The position numbers and the translations under genes were made by a program. Source: Pseudobutyrivibrio sp. YE44 (GTDB lineage Bacteria; Bacillota; Clostridia; Lachnospirales; Lachnospiraceae). From it: a DNA stretch of 64,000 nt. This document shows, piece by piece, positions 17,409 through 26,420 of the stretch; within the stretch, counting starts at the first letter, position 1; each line of letters starts with the position of its first letter. The stretch is taken from assembly GCF_900104335.1 (NCBI RefSeq), contig NZ_FMXT01000008.1:1-64000 (forward strand). Reading direction: 5' to 3'. Under the pieces are notes generated by a model. It saw only the letters and a list, made by a program, of their open reading frames with translations. It was not told the DNA's origin and did not search any database.

Positions 17409-17846
17409 ATGCCAAGAGTAAATCTTTCAATAAGCCAAGAAATATATGATAAGCTACAGGCAGATGCAGAGAGTAGAGGATTAACTGTAAATCATATGGT
17501 CTATAGCTTGCTTGAAGAAAAGTATGGGGAGAGAGGTTTTGATTATGTTATGGCCCTTGATTGTCTTAAGCAGGAAGCTGAGAGTATGCAGGGTGATTTT
17601 ATACTGTCAGACCTTCCTACCTTCAAGGGATTAGATGAAGTATTAGTGGAAATGCAGGCGAAGGAGTCACCAGCTCAGGTAAAAGCTAGATTGGGCAAGA
17701 TGTTTAATGAAGCAGTAAAGCAAGGGGCAATAAAGGATATAAATCGTTCTGTTGTAATTGAGCAGGATGGAACTCAGAAGGCAAGAACACTGTCTCGTGC
17801 AGCAGTGTACGCTAAGAAGTTAGCTGATTTAAAAAAGGAGGGTTAG
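17409..17846 (+). CDS. Ribbon-helix-helix DNA-binding protein
   Basis: This 145-residue protein has an N-terminal segment PRVNLSISQEIYDKLQADAESRGLTVNHMVYSLLEEKYG typical of an Arc/CopG-type ribbon-helix-helix. The C-terminal 90 residues are helical and not recognised. AGGGAGGT lies upstream of the ATG. It has its own strong promoter overlapped by repeated operators, the usual sign of tight autorepression. It may control copy number or the cargo genes that follow. Confidence 0.8.
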   Translation: MPRVNLSISQEIYDKLQADAESRGLTVNHMVYSLLEEKYGERGFDYVMALDCLKQEAESMQGDFILSDLPTFKGLDEVLVEMQAKESPAQVKARLGKMFNEAVKQGAIKDINRSVVIEQDGTQKARTLSRAAVYAKKLADLKKEG

Positions 17847-17850
17847 TACT

Positions 17851-18243
17851 ATGGATAATGGTAAGATGGCAGTTGGGGCTATAGGCATCTTTGGAACTTT
17901 ATTTTTGTTTGCAGTGTCCATAGTGCTATTCCTACTAGGGCATTTTTATATTGTGAATGGAATTATGGCAGGTTTCATTCCCTTTATAATGCTTTGTAAT
18001 GCAGGCTATAGTACTGGATTGTGCTGGGGGATATATGGATTAATTATATTAGTGGCAGTTGTACTTCAGTTGAATTTCAAGGTGGCTAGAGTGATATTTG
18101 GAATCTTCTCTTGTTTTGTAGTTAGTGTGTTCGTGTATGATGCAAATAAAGAGTTGGCTATGAAGACGCAGGTGTTATATATTATCATCGGAATAATAAT
18201 AACGGGTTTATTAAATATAGCAGGATATAGTAGGGAGGAATAA
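17851..18243 (+). CDS. Small membrane protein, unknown
   Basis: This 130-residue protein has four predicted membrane segments (roughly residues 8-30, 34-50, 55-75 and 108-126, with a further hydrophobic stretch at 78-95). No family is recognised. It begins 4 bases after the RHH gene, so the two are co-transcribed. The pairing of a small membrane protein with an RHH gene resembles entry-exclusion or toxin cassettes, but nothing in the sequence proves this. Confidence 0.65.
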   Translation: MDNGKMAVGAIGIFGTLFLFAVSIVLFLLGHFYIVNGIMAGFIPFIMLCNAGYSTGLCWGIYGLIILVAVVLQLNFKVARVIFGIFSCFVVSVFVYDANKELAMKTQVLYIIIGIIITGLLNIAGYSREE

Positions 18244-18247
18244 TATT

Positions 18248-18790
18248 GTGGAGGCTTATTTAGGGTTAATCGGTGTTGTTATAGGTGCAACATTGCCATT
18301 TCTTTTTAGAGTAGTGGAAAGATATTTACAAATAGCTGGAAAACTTTGTATTAACGTAAAGTTTGTTGCTAGTAAAGATACAGAAGAATATCCTGAAGTT
18401 ATTAATTGTGATGGCCTAGTAATGAATTTACCAATGTGGGTTGAATTTACTAATTCAAGAGGTATAGCTGAAATAGTAAGAAATCTAAATATATATGCAT
18501 ATTATAATGCAAGACGTGTAGCAGAATTTGTGCAAATACAAAAATCAAATAAATATGTATATGGAAATAGAGAATTATATTCTTTTGTTGTACCAGAAAA
18601 GAGTGTGACAAAGTATGATTTGATGTACATGCTTAGAAAGGAGGAGTGTGAGGGGGAGGAAATAGATGAACTAAGAATAGGATACTATGATGAAAATAAT
18701 AAGTTTCATGAAAAGAAGATTTTAAATATAAAGAAACATGTTTGGAATATAGGAAAAATAGAAATCAAAAAAGGTTGGATTACAATATAA
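18248..18790 (+). CDS. Hypothetical protein with N-terminal membrane anchor
   Basis: This 180-residue protein starts with GTG behind GGGAGGAA. An N-terminal hydrophobic stretch (LGLIGVVIGATLPFLFRVV) could anchor it, and the rest looks like a beta-rich cytoplasmic domain (NLPMWVEFTNSRGIAEIVRNLNIYAYYN). The motif resembles small accessory proteins that accompany phage or ICE cargo, but I cannot name a family. A terminator closes the short operon. Confidence 0.65.
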   Translation: MEAYLGLIGVVIGATLPFLFRVVERYLQIAGKLCINVKFVASKDTEEYPEVINCDGLVMNLPMWVEFTNSRGIAEIVRNLNIYAYYNARRVAEFVQIQKSNKYVYGNRELYSFVVPEKSVTKYDLMYMLRKEECEGEEIDELRIGYYDENNKFHEKKILNIKKHVWNIGKIEIKKGWITI

Positions 18791-18813
18791 ATTATGATAG
18801 CAAAAGAAATGAT

Positions 18814-18842
18814 GACATCTCTGATTAGGAGGTGTCTTTTTT
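18814..18842 (+). terminator. Intrinsic terminator
   Basis: GACATCTC pairs GAGGTGTC (8 bp, one G-U), 7-base loop, followed by six T. Confidence 0.85.
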
Positions 18843-18955
18843 GTAGACAAGAATTTCAAAAGAAATATATATGTGGATAGCATAATTTATACACGTTTAT
18901 ATGTTATTTTTCTATTAGAGTAAATTGATAGTTGCGCATATAAAAGGAGAATTAT

Positions 18956-20065
18956 ATGGCAAATTATGTAAATGAAAAACAGGAAAAGATAGCACAGATT
19001 ATAAAAGATAATAAATTCATGATTGATAAATATACAGATTCATTAAGATTCTATTTTGTTGATTCAATCACAGAAAAAGGAATGGCAAAAATAGTTAAGA
19101 ATTTCGATAGTGCAATGTCTACAACCTCATTTATAGCCTATATAGATACGACATTAACTCATTGTTATAAAGAAGGAATAGTCTTTATGGAAGATGGTTT
19201 GTACTTTAAAGATTTATTTGATAGATATTACATTAATTATAAAGACATCATTAGATATTATGAAAAAAAAGAAGAATTGCATATAGAGTATAAGTTAAAA
19301 GATGATACCAAAGAAATTACATATTTAGCTGCATGTCTAAATGGTCACGTATTTCTTGATATATTAACGAAAATTTGTGATATCGACAAAGATTATGAAT
19401 CAAATACATTAAAGGTGTCTGGAGATGTTAAAAAATTAGATATACCACCTGAAATGGCTAAAAAGTGTAAAAATGTGATACATAGTGCATCTATAGCCTG
19501 TGGAGGAATAGGTGCAATAACAGCCGCATCAGTTGTGGCAGATAGTGTTTTAATTACAACAGTACAAGTACCTATGGTCCTAAAACTGGCACAGATTTTT
19601 GATTTGGATATTACAGAGGCAGCTGCAAAAAGCATTGTATTGAATTATGCAGCAACATTTGCGGGAAAAAGAGTATCTCAGTTTTTTTGGGGAAAAATTC
19701 CGTTGTTAGGTAATGGTATAAATGCAGTAACGGCAGGCGGATTGACAGAGGCAGTTGGATGGGCTACAGTTGCTAATTTTTATTATAGATGGGTGAGTGA
19801 CCAATCAAAAGGATTCGCATCAGGTGTAAAACAGGGATATATAGTTGCTTCAGATGCTTACGAGAAGAAATATTCATCCTTACTTGAAGAAATGAAGCTA
19901 ACAAAAGAAAAATATATTAACACTAATAAAGAAAATCAAGAAATAATGGATGGGTATGAAAAATACATTGACTATTTAGAGGGGATTATTGGAGATAATT
20001 TAAGTGACATAAGATTATTATACGAAAAATTGGAAAAGGATAATGAGGAAAGAGTTAGCTCATGA
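18956..20065 (+). CDS. DUF697-like protein with coiled-coil end, unknown role
   Basis: This 369-residue protein has three parts. Residues 1-150 are an unassigned domain, possibly PH/GRAM-like (EDGLYFKDLFDRYYINYKDIIRYYEKK). Residues 170-285 resemble DUF697, with the pattern VPMVLKLAQIFDLDITEAAAKS and the hallmark IPLLGNGINAVTAGGLTEAVGWATVANFYY. Residues 290-365 form a charged coiled coil. DUF697 is often found with GTPases and membrane association. It overlaps the next gene by 4 bases, so the two proteins probably act together. Confidence 0.65.
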   Translation: MANYVNEKQEKIAQIIKDNKFMIDKYTDSLRFYFVDSITEKGMAKIVKNFDSAMSTTSFIAYIDTTLTHCYKEGIVFMEDGLYFKDLFDRYYINYKDIIRYYEKKEELHIEYKLKDDTKEITYLAACLNGHVFLDILTKICDIDKDYESNTLKVSGDVKKLDIPPEMAKKCKNVIHSASIACGGIGAITAASVVADSVLITTVQVPMVLKLAQIFDLDITEAAAKSIVLNYAATFAGKRVSQFFWGKIPLLGNGINAVTAGGLTEAVGWATVANFYYRWVSDQSKGFASGVKQGYIVASDAYEKKYSSLLEEMKLTKEKYINTNKENQEIMDGYEKYIDYLEGIIGDNLSDIRLLYEKLEKDNEERVSS

Positions 20066-21495
20066 ATATTGAGGAACTAAAAGCAAGAAGAAAGAAATTG
20101 AATAGTGAGTTTCTGGAAACAACAGCTCAGTTTGAGTCGACAATAAATGAAACGGATAGGGTTAGAAAAATTACAGAAAACTCTCGAAGCATTATTACAG
20201 ATTTAGATGAGGAATTTGAACGAAAAGTAGAATTAAAGGGAAAGGATCTAAATTTTATTTTTGTAGCATCAGGATTATTATGCGTTAAATGGATTATGCT
20301 TCAGGCGATAATGCCATTATCTTTTGATTTTAAGTACTCTCCTGAAAATAGTGATAAACGTCTTAATAGTGCGGAAATGGGAGCAATTGATACAGATGGA
20401 AAAGATATAGAAGGCTATAAAAAAACACTGGAGCGGGTAAAGCAAAATTATAAAAAAGCCGTGGAGCAATTAAATAATTGTACTGATGAGACAGAACGAC
20501 AAAAACTTCTAAAAAAAATAGAGGACAATAAGAAGAGACAAAATGAGTTAAATAAAGTAATTAAGTTTTTATCAGAGAATAAAAGCGTTAGTAAAAAGAT
20601 TCGTGAATTGGAAACAAAGAGGGAATCATATTTATCCTTATGTGAAAATGACAAGAGTAAATATAGAAGTATAAAGGATATTCTTCTTAAACCTGTTCCA
20701 TATGATGCGATGAAAACGAAAACATCTTGTAAAGTTCCAGTGGCTCTATATGGAAAAAATCACCACGCATATACAATGGGGCATGATCCTGTGTTGGGCT
20801 GGATTTTTGGAACGATGAATATATTGTCAGGCACAATATCATATAATTTACCAAACTACCCTGTATATTGGGTTTCGTCAGAGAATATAATAGATAAAAA
20901 AACAAATTGGATTTCATTTATTATGACATGTATCAATAGCACTAAAGATAATCCTAAAAGAATTGGTGCGGCAACTATTCGTCAGGGATTACATTTAATG
21001 AGTGATAAATATTGTAAAACTGGGTTACCACTCAGTTTCGCTATAAAATCAGCAGATGAAGCGCAAGAACTAATAGAAAAAGGCTGGAATTCTGAAGAAA
21101 TAAAAAAATATATAGATAAAATATTAAATGTTATAAAAAAAGATGTGTCAATTATAGCAATTCAATATATTTTAAGTTTTCTAATCAACCAAATAGTCTA
21201 TTCTATATATATGATGATGTATGAGGAGGCGGATGATGGGCCTATAGAACTATATATCGTAAAAGCGAAAAGAATTCTTTCAATAGCAAATACAATTTCA
21301 ACATCATCAAACTTTGCTTATGTAGTGATAACAAAGAAATTATGTTCTTTAGATATTGGAGGTGCTATAGAAACTATAAAGTTAATAATAGAAGATGACA
21401 AATATCGTAAAAAGATTAAGGAAGAGTTTATTGAAAAATCTTTTATTGATTTAATTAATAATAGTGACAGTGAGTATAATTGGATGCTTGAATAA
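20062..21495 (+). CDS. Large coiled-coil protein with HDPVLGWIFG motif, unknown
   Basis: This is a 477-residue protein. Two coiled-coil regions (residues 1-70 and 120-210) flank a short hydrophobic stretch near residue 75. A conserved-looking core follows around residues 215-280 with VPYDAM, HHAYTMGHDPVLGWIFGTMNILSGTIS and YPVYWVSS, and then a helical C-terminal half with GAATIRQGLHLMSDKY. I do not recognise the function. The HDPxLGWIFG stretch looks like a defined functional site. It forms a two-gene unit with the DUF697-like gene, ended by a strong terminator. The unit may be a defence or surface system. Confidence 0.6.
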   Translation: MNIEELKARRKKLNSEFLETTAQFESTINETDRVRKITENSRSIITDLDEEFERKVELKGKDLNFIFVASGLLCVKWIMLQAIMPLSFDFKYSPENSDKRLNSAEMGAIDTDGKDIEGYKKTLERVKQNYKKAVEQLNNCTDETERQKLLKKIEDNKKRQNELNKVIKFLSENKSVSKKIRELETKRESYLSLCENDKSKYRSIKDILLKPVPYDAMKTKTSCKVPVALYGKNHHAYTMGHDPVLGWIFGTMNILSGTISYNLPNYPVYWVSSENIIDKKTNWISFIMTCINSTKDNPKRIGAATIRQGLHLMSDKYCKTGLPLSFAIKSADEAQELIEKGWNSEEIKKYIDKILNVIKKDVSIIAIQYILSFLINQIVYSIYMMMYEEADDGPIELYIVKAKRILSIANTISTSSNFAYVVITKKLCSLDIGGAIETIKLIIEDDKYRKKIKEEFIEKSFIDLINNSDSEYNWMLE

Positions 21496-21510
21496 AGAAT
21501 TATCTAACGA

Positions 21511-21541
21511 GAGTTGGCAGGTAATGCCAACTCTTTTTTTA
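21511..21541 (+). terminator. Intrinsic terminator
   Basis: A perfect 9-bp stem GAGTTGGCA / TGCCAACTC with a 5-base loop precedes eight T. Confidence 0.92.
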
Positions 21542-21734
21542 AACACAATATCATAAAATCTCTATGATAGAATCCGATTAGATATGGGATTATAAAGTGC
21601 GATTAATATACATTTTTCAAAAATATGGAGTGATAAAAATTATGAAGTACGGTTTTTAGGACTTAATATATGTTACTTTGTAAATAGAAAAATATAAAAC
21701 AACGATGTTTATAACGATAAGCAGGAGAACAAGT

Positions 21735-22550
21735 ATGATTGAAGTAGGTTTTACTCCCTCTATAGTGGGTTTAATAAAAGCTGCTGCGGCCTATAATGGA
21801 TTGTTTAACGGGAAGGAACAAGAAACGGGAATAATACAACTAGAATTAATGCTAGACAAAGGGTTCATTGATGAAGATATTACAAGTGATTATAGGACCA
21901 ATTTCCCAAAAGAATTCTATTCATACGAACATTTTTCGGAAGAAGATATAGAAGAACCATTGGATGAAGATGATTGCTGGTCAAGACGAGGTATTCTAAA
22001 TCAATGGGATTTATTTAATAAATATCTCCCAGTCGAGAAAAATGTAAGAATTTGGGTAAGTGAAACCGCTGAATCATACTGTGGATTTCTATGGTTATGT
22101 AATTATTTGGAATGTAAAAATATTAATGTGTATATATTGAAATGTCCAGATATTGTGAGAGGACGGCAAATAATAAAACGATGGGAGCAATTAGAAAGAA
22201 AAGATTTAGTAAATAATATAAAGAATTCAGTGAAACTCACAGAGACTGAAATTTCAATACATGCTAGGAGATGGGAAGAACTTATTAAAGAGAATTCTTT
22301 ACTTAGGGTGCTTTTGGGTAGTGAAGTTATTAGTGTGAATGAGGACTTTTATGATTTCATCATTCGAAAGCATCTTCCAAATGATGAGATAAAGCAAAAA
22401 ACTTTGATATCTAATATATTTTTTAGTGCTCCAATTCCTATAAGTAATATTTGGTATATGAGGAGAATTGATTATCTAATATCACAGGGAGAGATAGTTA
22501 TTGTAGAAGATGCATATAATCAAAATGAAAGATTATTGAAGAAAGCATAG
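21735..22550 (+). CDS. DUF1835/DUF3658-like protein
   Basis: This protein of 271 residues has an N-terminal half like DUF1835: an acidic segment, an arginine-tryptophan area, then NVRIWVSETAESYCGFLWLCNYL, matching the family's W-x-E-x-x-x-x-C/G pattern. The C-terminal part resembles DUF3658 (RRWEELIKENSLLRVLLGSEVISVNEDFYDFII and WYMRRIDYLISQGEI). The function of these domains is unknown. The start at 21735 has CAGGAGAAC upstream, whereas the ATG at 21705 has none. It is followed at 21 bases by the toxin operon, perhaps as its first gene. Confidence 0.65.
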   Translation: MIEVGFTPSIVGLIKAAAAYNGLFNGKEQETGIIQLELMLDKGFIDEDITSDYRTNFPKEFYSYEHFSEEDIEEPLDEDDCWSRRGILNQWDLFNKYLPVEKNVRIWVSETAESYCGFLWLCNYLECKNINVYILKCPDIVRGRQIIKRWEQLERKDLVNNIKNSVKLTETEISIHARRWEELIKENSLLRVLLGSEVISVNEDFYDFIIRKHLPNDEIKQKTLISNIFFSAPIPISNIWYMRRIDYLISQGEIVIVEDAYNQNERLLKKA

Positions 22551-22571
22551 AAGTCAAAGGAGAGGGGATAT

Positions 22572-24512
22572 ATGAAACAGGGGACAGTAAAATTCTTACT
22601 GAATATGATGATAGTTTTTACAATAATTATTACTGCTTTTATTACAAGACAAGATATTGTTCTTGCAAAAAACGAAACCATTAATGGTATTCAATATCGA
22701 TTTAATGAAGACTGTAATTATGTAATTTCAGATGCGGAAATTAAGCAGAATATAGCTGGGGAAACTCAATTCGGTCAAATATCTTTAGATGGCCAAATAT
22801 CGAAAATTAGTGATGTTAATGGATTTCAGGCATTTGAAGTTGCCAAAGAAAAGGTAAGTATAAATTATAAAATAAATACAAAACTTGGTGTTGTGGAAGA
22901 TGATGCAAAGAAAATCTCTAATGCAGAATTAGACGAAAAGATGAAAAAAGGCGTTATTATTGTCCAGACATCGATGGATGGCTCTCATTGGATAGTGGAC
23001 AAATCAATAAATGATATTTTGGGAGAGAACAAGGGACAACTTAGTAGCCCAATTTATGAGAGCAATTATGTTCAACAAACAAATGGATGTTTCTTTAGAG
23101 TAATTGTTGCTTATAAAACAGAAAAACTTATAGAGAATAGCAAGTTCTTGTTTTTTGATACATCTGATTATGAAGTATTTAGATGGGCAGAGGTGTATAA
23201 ATTTTATATTGAAGATAAGAATAAAGGAACAACAGATACACCAGATACATCAAAGAAAAAAGTATTTCAAGATGAAATATATAGAGTGAAGGTAGAAAAC
23301 AAAAGTGGGTATTCCATCGAAGAAGAACCATATCCAGAGGATTTACATTATGGATGGGATTTAGGCCAATTCACTATTAATGGATATACAGATAATATCG
23401 AAGATGAAGATGGTAATTTAATTATATTAAAAAATACAGGTGACCAAGTTACATTATGGTTTTCTTTAAATCAAGATATTAACAAGCTTAACGGAGATGA
23501 ATATTTAACAATTAATAATGATAAAAAAGGTTATGATACTTTATTTAAGAGTATTGAGCCAACAGAATTTGGTAGAGGTGCTCTGATAATACAACAAACA
23601 GATGATACGAATGAAGCTCATAAACCTATATTATTTAAAAACTTCTTGGAAGCTAACACTCGTACTGGAGCAGACACTAAAGTGCGCTTATTTGAGGAAG
23701 GTGATTATGTTGTAGTGTTAGATTATCAAGTAATAGATTCATTTGCTATAGATTCTATAGAGAGTTATACTTTGGCATTTAATTTTAAAATCAGAAATAG
23801 TAATTGCATGATATTTGCTCGAGATTTGGGAACACAGAATGAATTATATGATCATGATATTACAAAGAACGGTTTTAAACTTGATTATGCTAATTCGAAA
23901 TATCTTAAAGTAGACGTTGAACAAAAAATAATTAAATACAATGGTACATCATATTCAGAGGATACTAGACGAAATAGAGCTGCTAATGATGGAAAAGAAT
24001 ATAGTGAAGAAGGAGTATACATAATTAGCGTAAAACATGATTATGATGATGACCAAAAAACAGAGAAAGTTATATATGTAGGAGATTCTCCGATAATAAA
24101 GGCACTATCAAAAAATAATATAACTGTGGCGGAAATAAATAATTTGTTAGCTCAAGGGTACGTTGTCGAAGATGATGGAAGTATAGTAACAAAAAAAGGA
24201 CAAAAAGTAGAAGATAATATCGATGAATTGGAGGAAGAACAACAGGTAGAAGATATTGATAGTAAGACGGAAGATAACACATCAGAAGACGAAATCTCAG
24301 AAAGCATAATAGCGGTTGAAAAGCCAGAACCAAGTGAAGAAGAGTTGGAAAAACAAGACGATACAAAAAGGCCTATTGTACCGATTTTTATAGTATTGTT
24401 TGTTTTAGGTTGGATAGTAGTAATTTATAAACAAAGGTTCCTAAACAAAGAGAAATTCGATGAAAAAAAAGTCGCTGAGGAAACCAGTGATATAGAAAAT
24501 GAGGAGGAATAG
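22572..24512 (+). CDS. Surface protein accompanying the lipoprotein toxin
   Basis: This 646-residue protein starts with a signal peptide (residues about 1-32, ending VLAKNE). The exported part is beta-rich with the conserved-looking stretches DLHYGWDLGQFTINGYT, DQVTLWFSLNQDINKLNGD and ANTRTGADTKVRLFEEGDYVVVLDY. A very acidic spacer (residues 545-605) leads to a single C-terminal membrane helix (PIVPIFIVLFVLGWIVVIY) and a charged tail. From memory this architecture recurs beside lipoprotein toxins in Firmicutes. A role in display or transport of the toxin is inferred from position. Its stop overlaps the next gene's region, so they are co-translated. Confidence 0.7.
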   Translation: MKQGTVKFLLNMMIVFTIIITAFITRQDIVLAKNETINGIQYRFNEDCNYVISDAEIKQNIAGETQFGQISLDGQISKISDVNGFQAFEVAKEKVSINYKINTKLGVVEDDAKKISNAELDEKMKKGVIIVQTSMDGSHWIVDKSINDILGENKGQLSSPIYESNYVQQTNGCFFRVIVAYKTEKLIENSKFLFFDTSDYEVFRWAEVYKFYIEDKNKGTTDTPDTSKKKVFQDEIYRVKVENKSGYSIEEEPYPEDLHYGWDLGQFTINGYTDNIEDEDGNLIILKNTGDQVTLWFSLNQDINKLNGDEYLTINNDKKGYDTLFKSIEPTEFGRGALIIQQTDDTNEAHKPILFKNFLEANTRTGADTKVRLFEEGDYVVVLDYQVIDSFAIDSIESYTLAFNFKIRNSNCMIFARDLGTQNELYDHDITKNGFKLDYANSKYLKVDVEQKIIKYNGTSYSEDTRRNRAANDGKEYSEEGVYIISVKHDYDDDQKTEKVIYVGDSPIIKALSKNNITVAEINNLLAQGYVVEDDGSIVTKKGQKVEDNIDELEEEQQVEDIDSKTEDNTSEDEISESIIAVEKPEPSEEELEKQDDTKRPIVPIFIVLFVLGWIVVIYKQRFLNKEKFDEKKVAEETSDIENEEE

Positions 24513-24514
24513 TG

Positions 24515-25765
24515 ATGGCAAAGAGATTATTGGCAATATGCTTATCATTAGCCCTGGTTTTGTGCGGATGTAGTCAGTCTGAAATGGTGACAGAGAGTTC
24601 CTCAAAAGAAAGCACTGATATTGAGTTGACAGATACAGGAAAAGAAGAGATTCCTGAAGATGAAATAGGTAATCCAGAAGAATTTCAATATGAGCCGAAT
24701 TTTGAAAATTTGGATGATGAGGAATTAATAAGATACATAGAGGATGATGTATATTCAAATCTAGTTAATGAATTAAATGATACAGGGTACTATGTTGAGA
24801 ATGTAAATGCTATTTTTGTTTCCAAAGAATACCTTGAGGAAACTGCTTACAATTCTCAGGCTAATATCTTTTTTGGATATACATTAGAGGATATCGAAGC
24901 TGTATATAAGGATTCTAAATATGTATTTACTACTAATGATGAAGGTAAAACAATAGTAACTGCATTTGAGAAATATGATGATACATATGAACAGATAATT
25001 AAAAATGTTGCCATAGGTTCAGGGGTAATCTTACTGTGTGTTACAGTGTCGGTAGTAACAGGTGGCGCTGGTTTACCTGCAGTAAGTATGGTTTTTGCAA
25101 TGTCAGCAAAGACGGGAACCATAATGGCATTGTCATCTGCAGGCATAGGTGGACTAGCGGCAGGTATTACTACGCATTTACAGACAGGAGATATTGATAA
25201 AGCGTTAAAATCCGCAGCACTAGAGAGTAGTGAGCAATTTAAGTGGGGAGCAATTTTAGGAACCATATCAGGAGGAGCTGTGGGGACTGCAAAGTATGCA
25301 GCTGCAATGAAAGCTCTAGAGGGTGTTGAATTGAGTATTCCTATTCAGGAGGCTGCTGCTATACAAATGGAATCAGGATATCCAGCGAGTGTGATAGCGC
25401 AGTTCCATTCAATGGAAGAATACGAAGTATTTAAAGCTGCTGGTTTGGAAGCTGAAATGGTAAATGGGCAAATAGCTTTAGTAAGAGATATAGATTTAAC
25501 AACTGTTGATACATGGGGAAGAACAAATCTTGAAAGAATGAAATTAGGTCTTGCTGCTTTGGATAAAACAGGGAAAAGTTATGAACTGCATCATATAGGC
25601 CAAGGTGCAGACGCCACATTAGCAGTATTGACGTCTGTGGAACATGATAGTTCGGTTTTGCATGGATTTGTTGAGGTTTCTCAAATAGATAGAGTTGCAT
25701 TTAGTGTGACTAGAGAACAATTCTGGAAAACAATGGCTATCATTATGGAAAGCGGAGGACTATAA
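24515..25765 (+). CDS. Lipoprotein polymorphic toxin with C-terminal LHH nuclease domain
   Basis: This 416-residue protein starts with a lipoprotein signal peptide and lipobox (LALVLCGC), so it should be tethered to the outer face of the membrane. An acidic spacer and a small alpha/beta domain follow. Residues 165-255 are glycine/alanine-rich hydrophobic helices (VTGGAGLPAVSMVFAMSAK, SAGIGGLAAGIT), which resemble pre-toxin translocation regions. The last 85 residues match the LHH class of HNH/endonuclease VII nucleases: WGRTNLERM, then ELHHIGQGADATLAVL, then HGFVEVSQIDRVAFSVTREQFWKTMA. DNA of a target cell is the likely substrate. The start at 24515 has GAGGAGG upstream. Confidence 0.82.
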   Translation: MAKRLLAICLSLALVLCGCSQSEMVTESSSKESTDIELTDTGKEEIPEDEIGNPEEFQYEPNFENLDDEELIRYIEDDVYSNLVNELNDTGYYVENVNAIFVSKEYLEETAYNSQANIFFGYTLEDIEAVYKDSKYVFTTNDEGKTIVTAFEKYDDTYEQIIKNVAIGSGVILLCVTVSVVTGGAGLPAVSMVFAMSAKTGTIMALSSAGIGGLAAGITTHLQTGDIDKALKSAALESSEQFKWGAILGTISGGAVGTAKYAAAMKALEGVELSIPIQEAAAIQMESGYPASVIAQFHSMEEYEVFKAAGLEAEMVNGQIALVRDIDLTTVDTWGRTNLERMKLGLAALDKTGKSYELHHIGQGADATLAVLTSVEHDSSVLHGFVEVSQIDRVAFSVTREQFWKTMAIIMESGGL

Positions 25766-25767
25766 AT

Positions 25768-26154
25768 ATGGGATTATTAGAGGTTATGCAAAAATATGAT
25801 GATTTTGCAATTGGTAAACCAGTAAGTATTGAGGAGATAAAACAGGCTGAGAGAGAATTGCAATTAAGTTTTTCAAATGAATATAGGGAATATTTAGTGA
25901 AGGCAGGAATAGCAACTGCTAATGCGCATGAAATCACAGGTATAACTACAGATGAGAGGCTTGATGTTGTATATCTTTCAAAAAAGAACAGAAACAAAAA
26001 TATCGAAGATTCAAGGTATGTAGTAGAGGATATAGCTATAGATAAGGTGCTTATTTGGCAGGATACAGAAGGAGTGATATATCAAACTATAGGAAAAACA
26101 CCAGGAAAAAAAATAGCTAATTCCTTAGCGGAATATATTCAAATCAAAGTATAG
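25768..26154 (+). CDS. SUKH/SMI1-KNR4-like immunity protein
   Basis: This 128-residue cytoplasmic protein directly follows the toxin. The start of the fold is typical of SMI1/KNR4 (SUKH) proteins: VSIEEIKQAERELQLSFSNEYREYLVKAGIA, and later VLIWQDTEGVIYQT and SLAEYIQIKV. SUKH proteins commonly neutralise HNH-type nuclease toxins. Protection of the producing cell against the LHH toxin is therefore the obvious role. Confidence 0.85.
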   Translation: MGLLEVMQKYDDFAIGKPVSIEEIKQAERELQLSFSNEYREYLVKAGIATANAHEITGITTDERLDVVYLSKKNRNKNIEDSRYVVEDIAIDKVLIWQDTEGVIYQTIGKTPGKKIANSLAEYIQIKV

Positions 26155-26420
26155 TGGTACACAGACAGTTATTGTATAGATAGCAAATATGAAGAAAATA
26201 GGAAAGAAACTAAGATTAAGAAATTAAGCATTATGGTTCATAATAGTGATAAAACGAAGCTACCTTTGATTGAAAGACCTATTGGAGCTATAACGTATGA
26301 GCACAGTATGGCCTCCAAATTATAAAAAGGGTTGTATTGTCAAATTCTTTTCACAATTTGCGAGTATCATTCGGTAACAAGGTTGAATAATGCTATGGTC
26401 ATGCAAGGAGGGATTGTATT

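Noticed and set aside
24070-24758. Long minus-strand frames opposite the surface protein and toxin genes
   Set aside because: They are leucine/phenylalanine-rich mirror frames of the acidic coding regions, with no RBS.
26155-26420. Possible short ORF at 26225-26325 (MVHNSDKTKLPLIERPIG...)
   Set aside because: No ribosome binding site and only about 30 codons; at most a gene remnant after the immunity gene.
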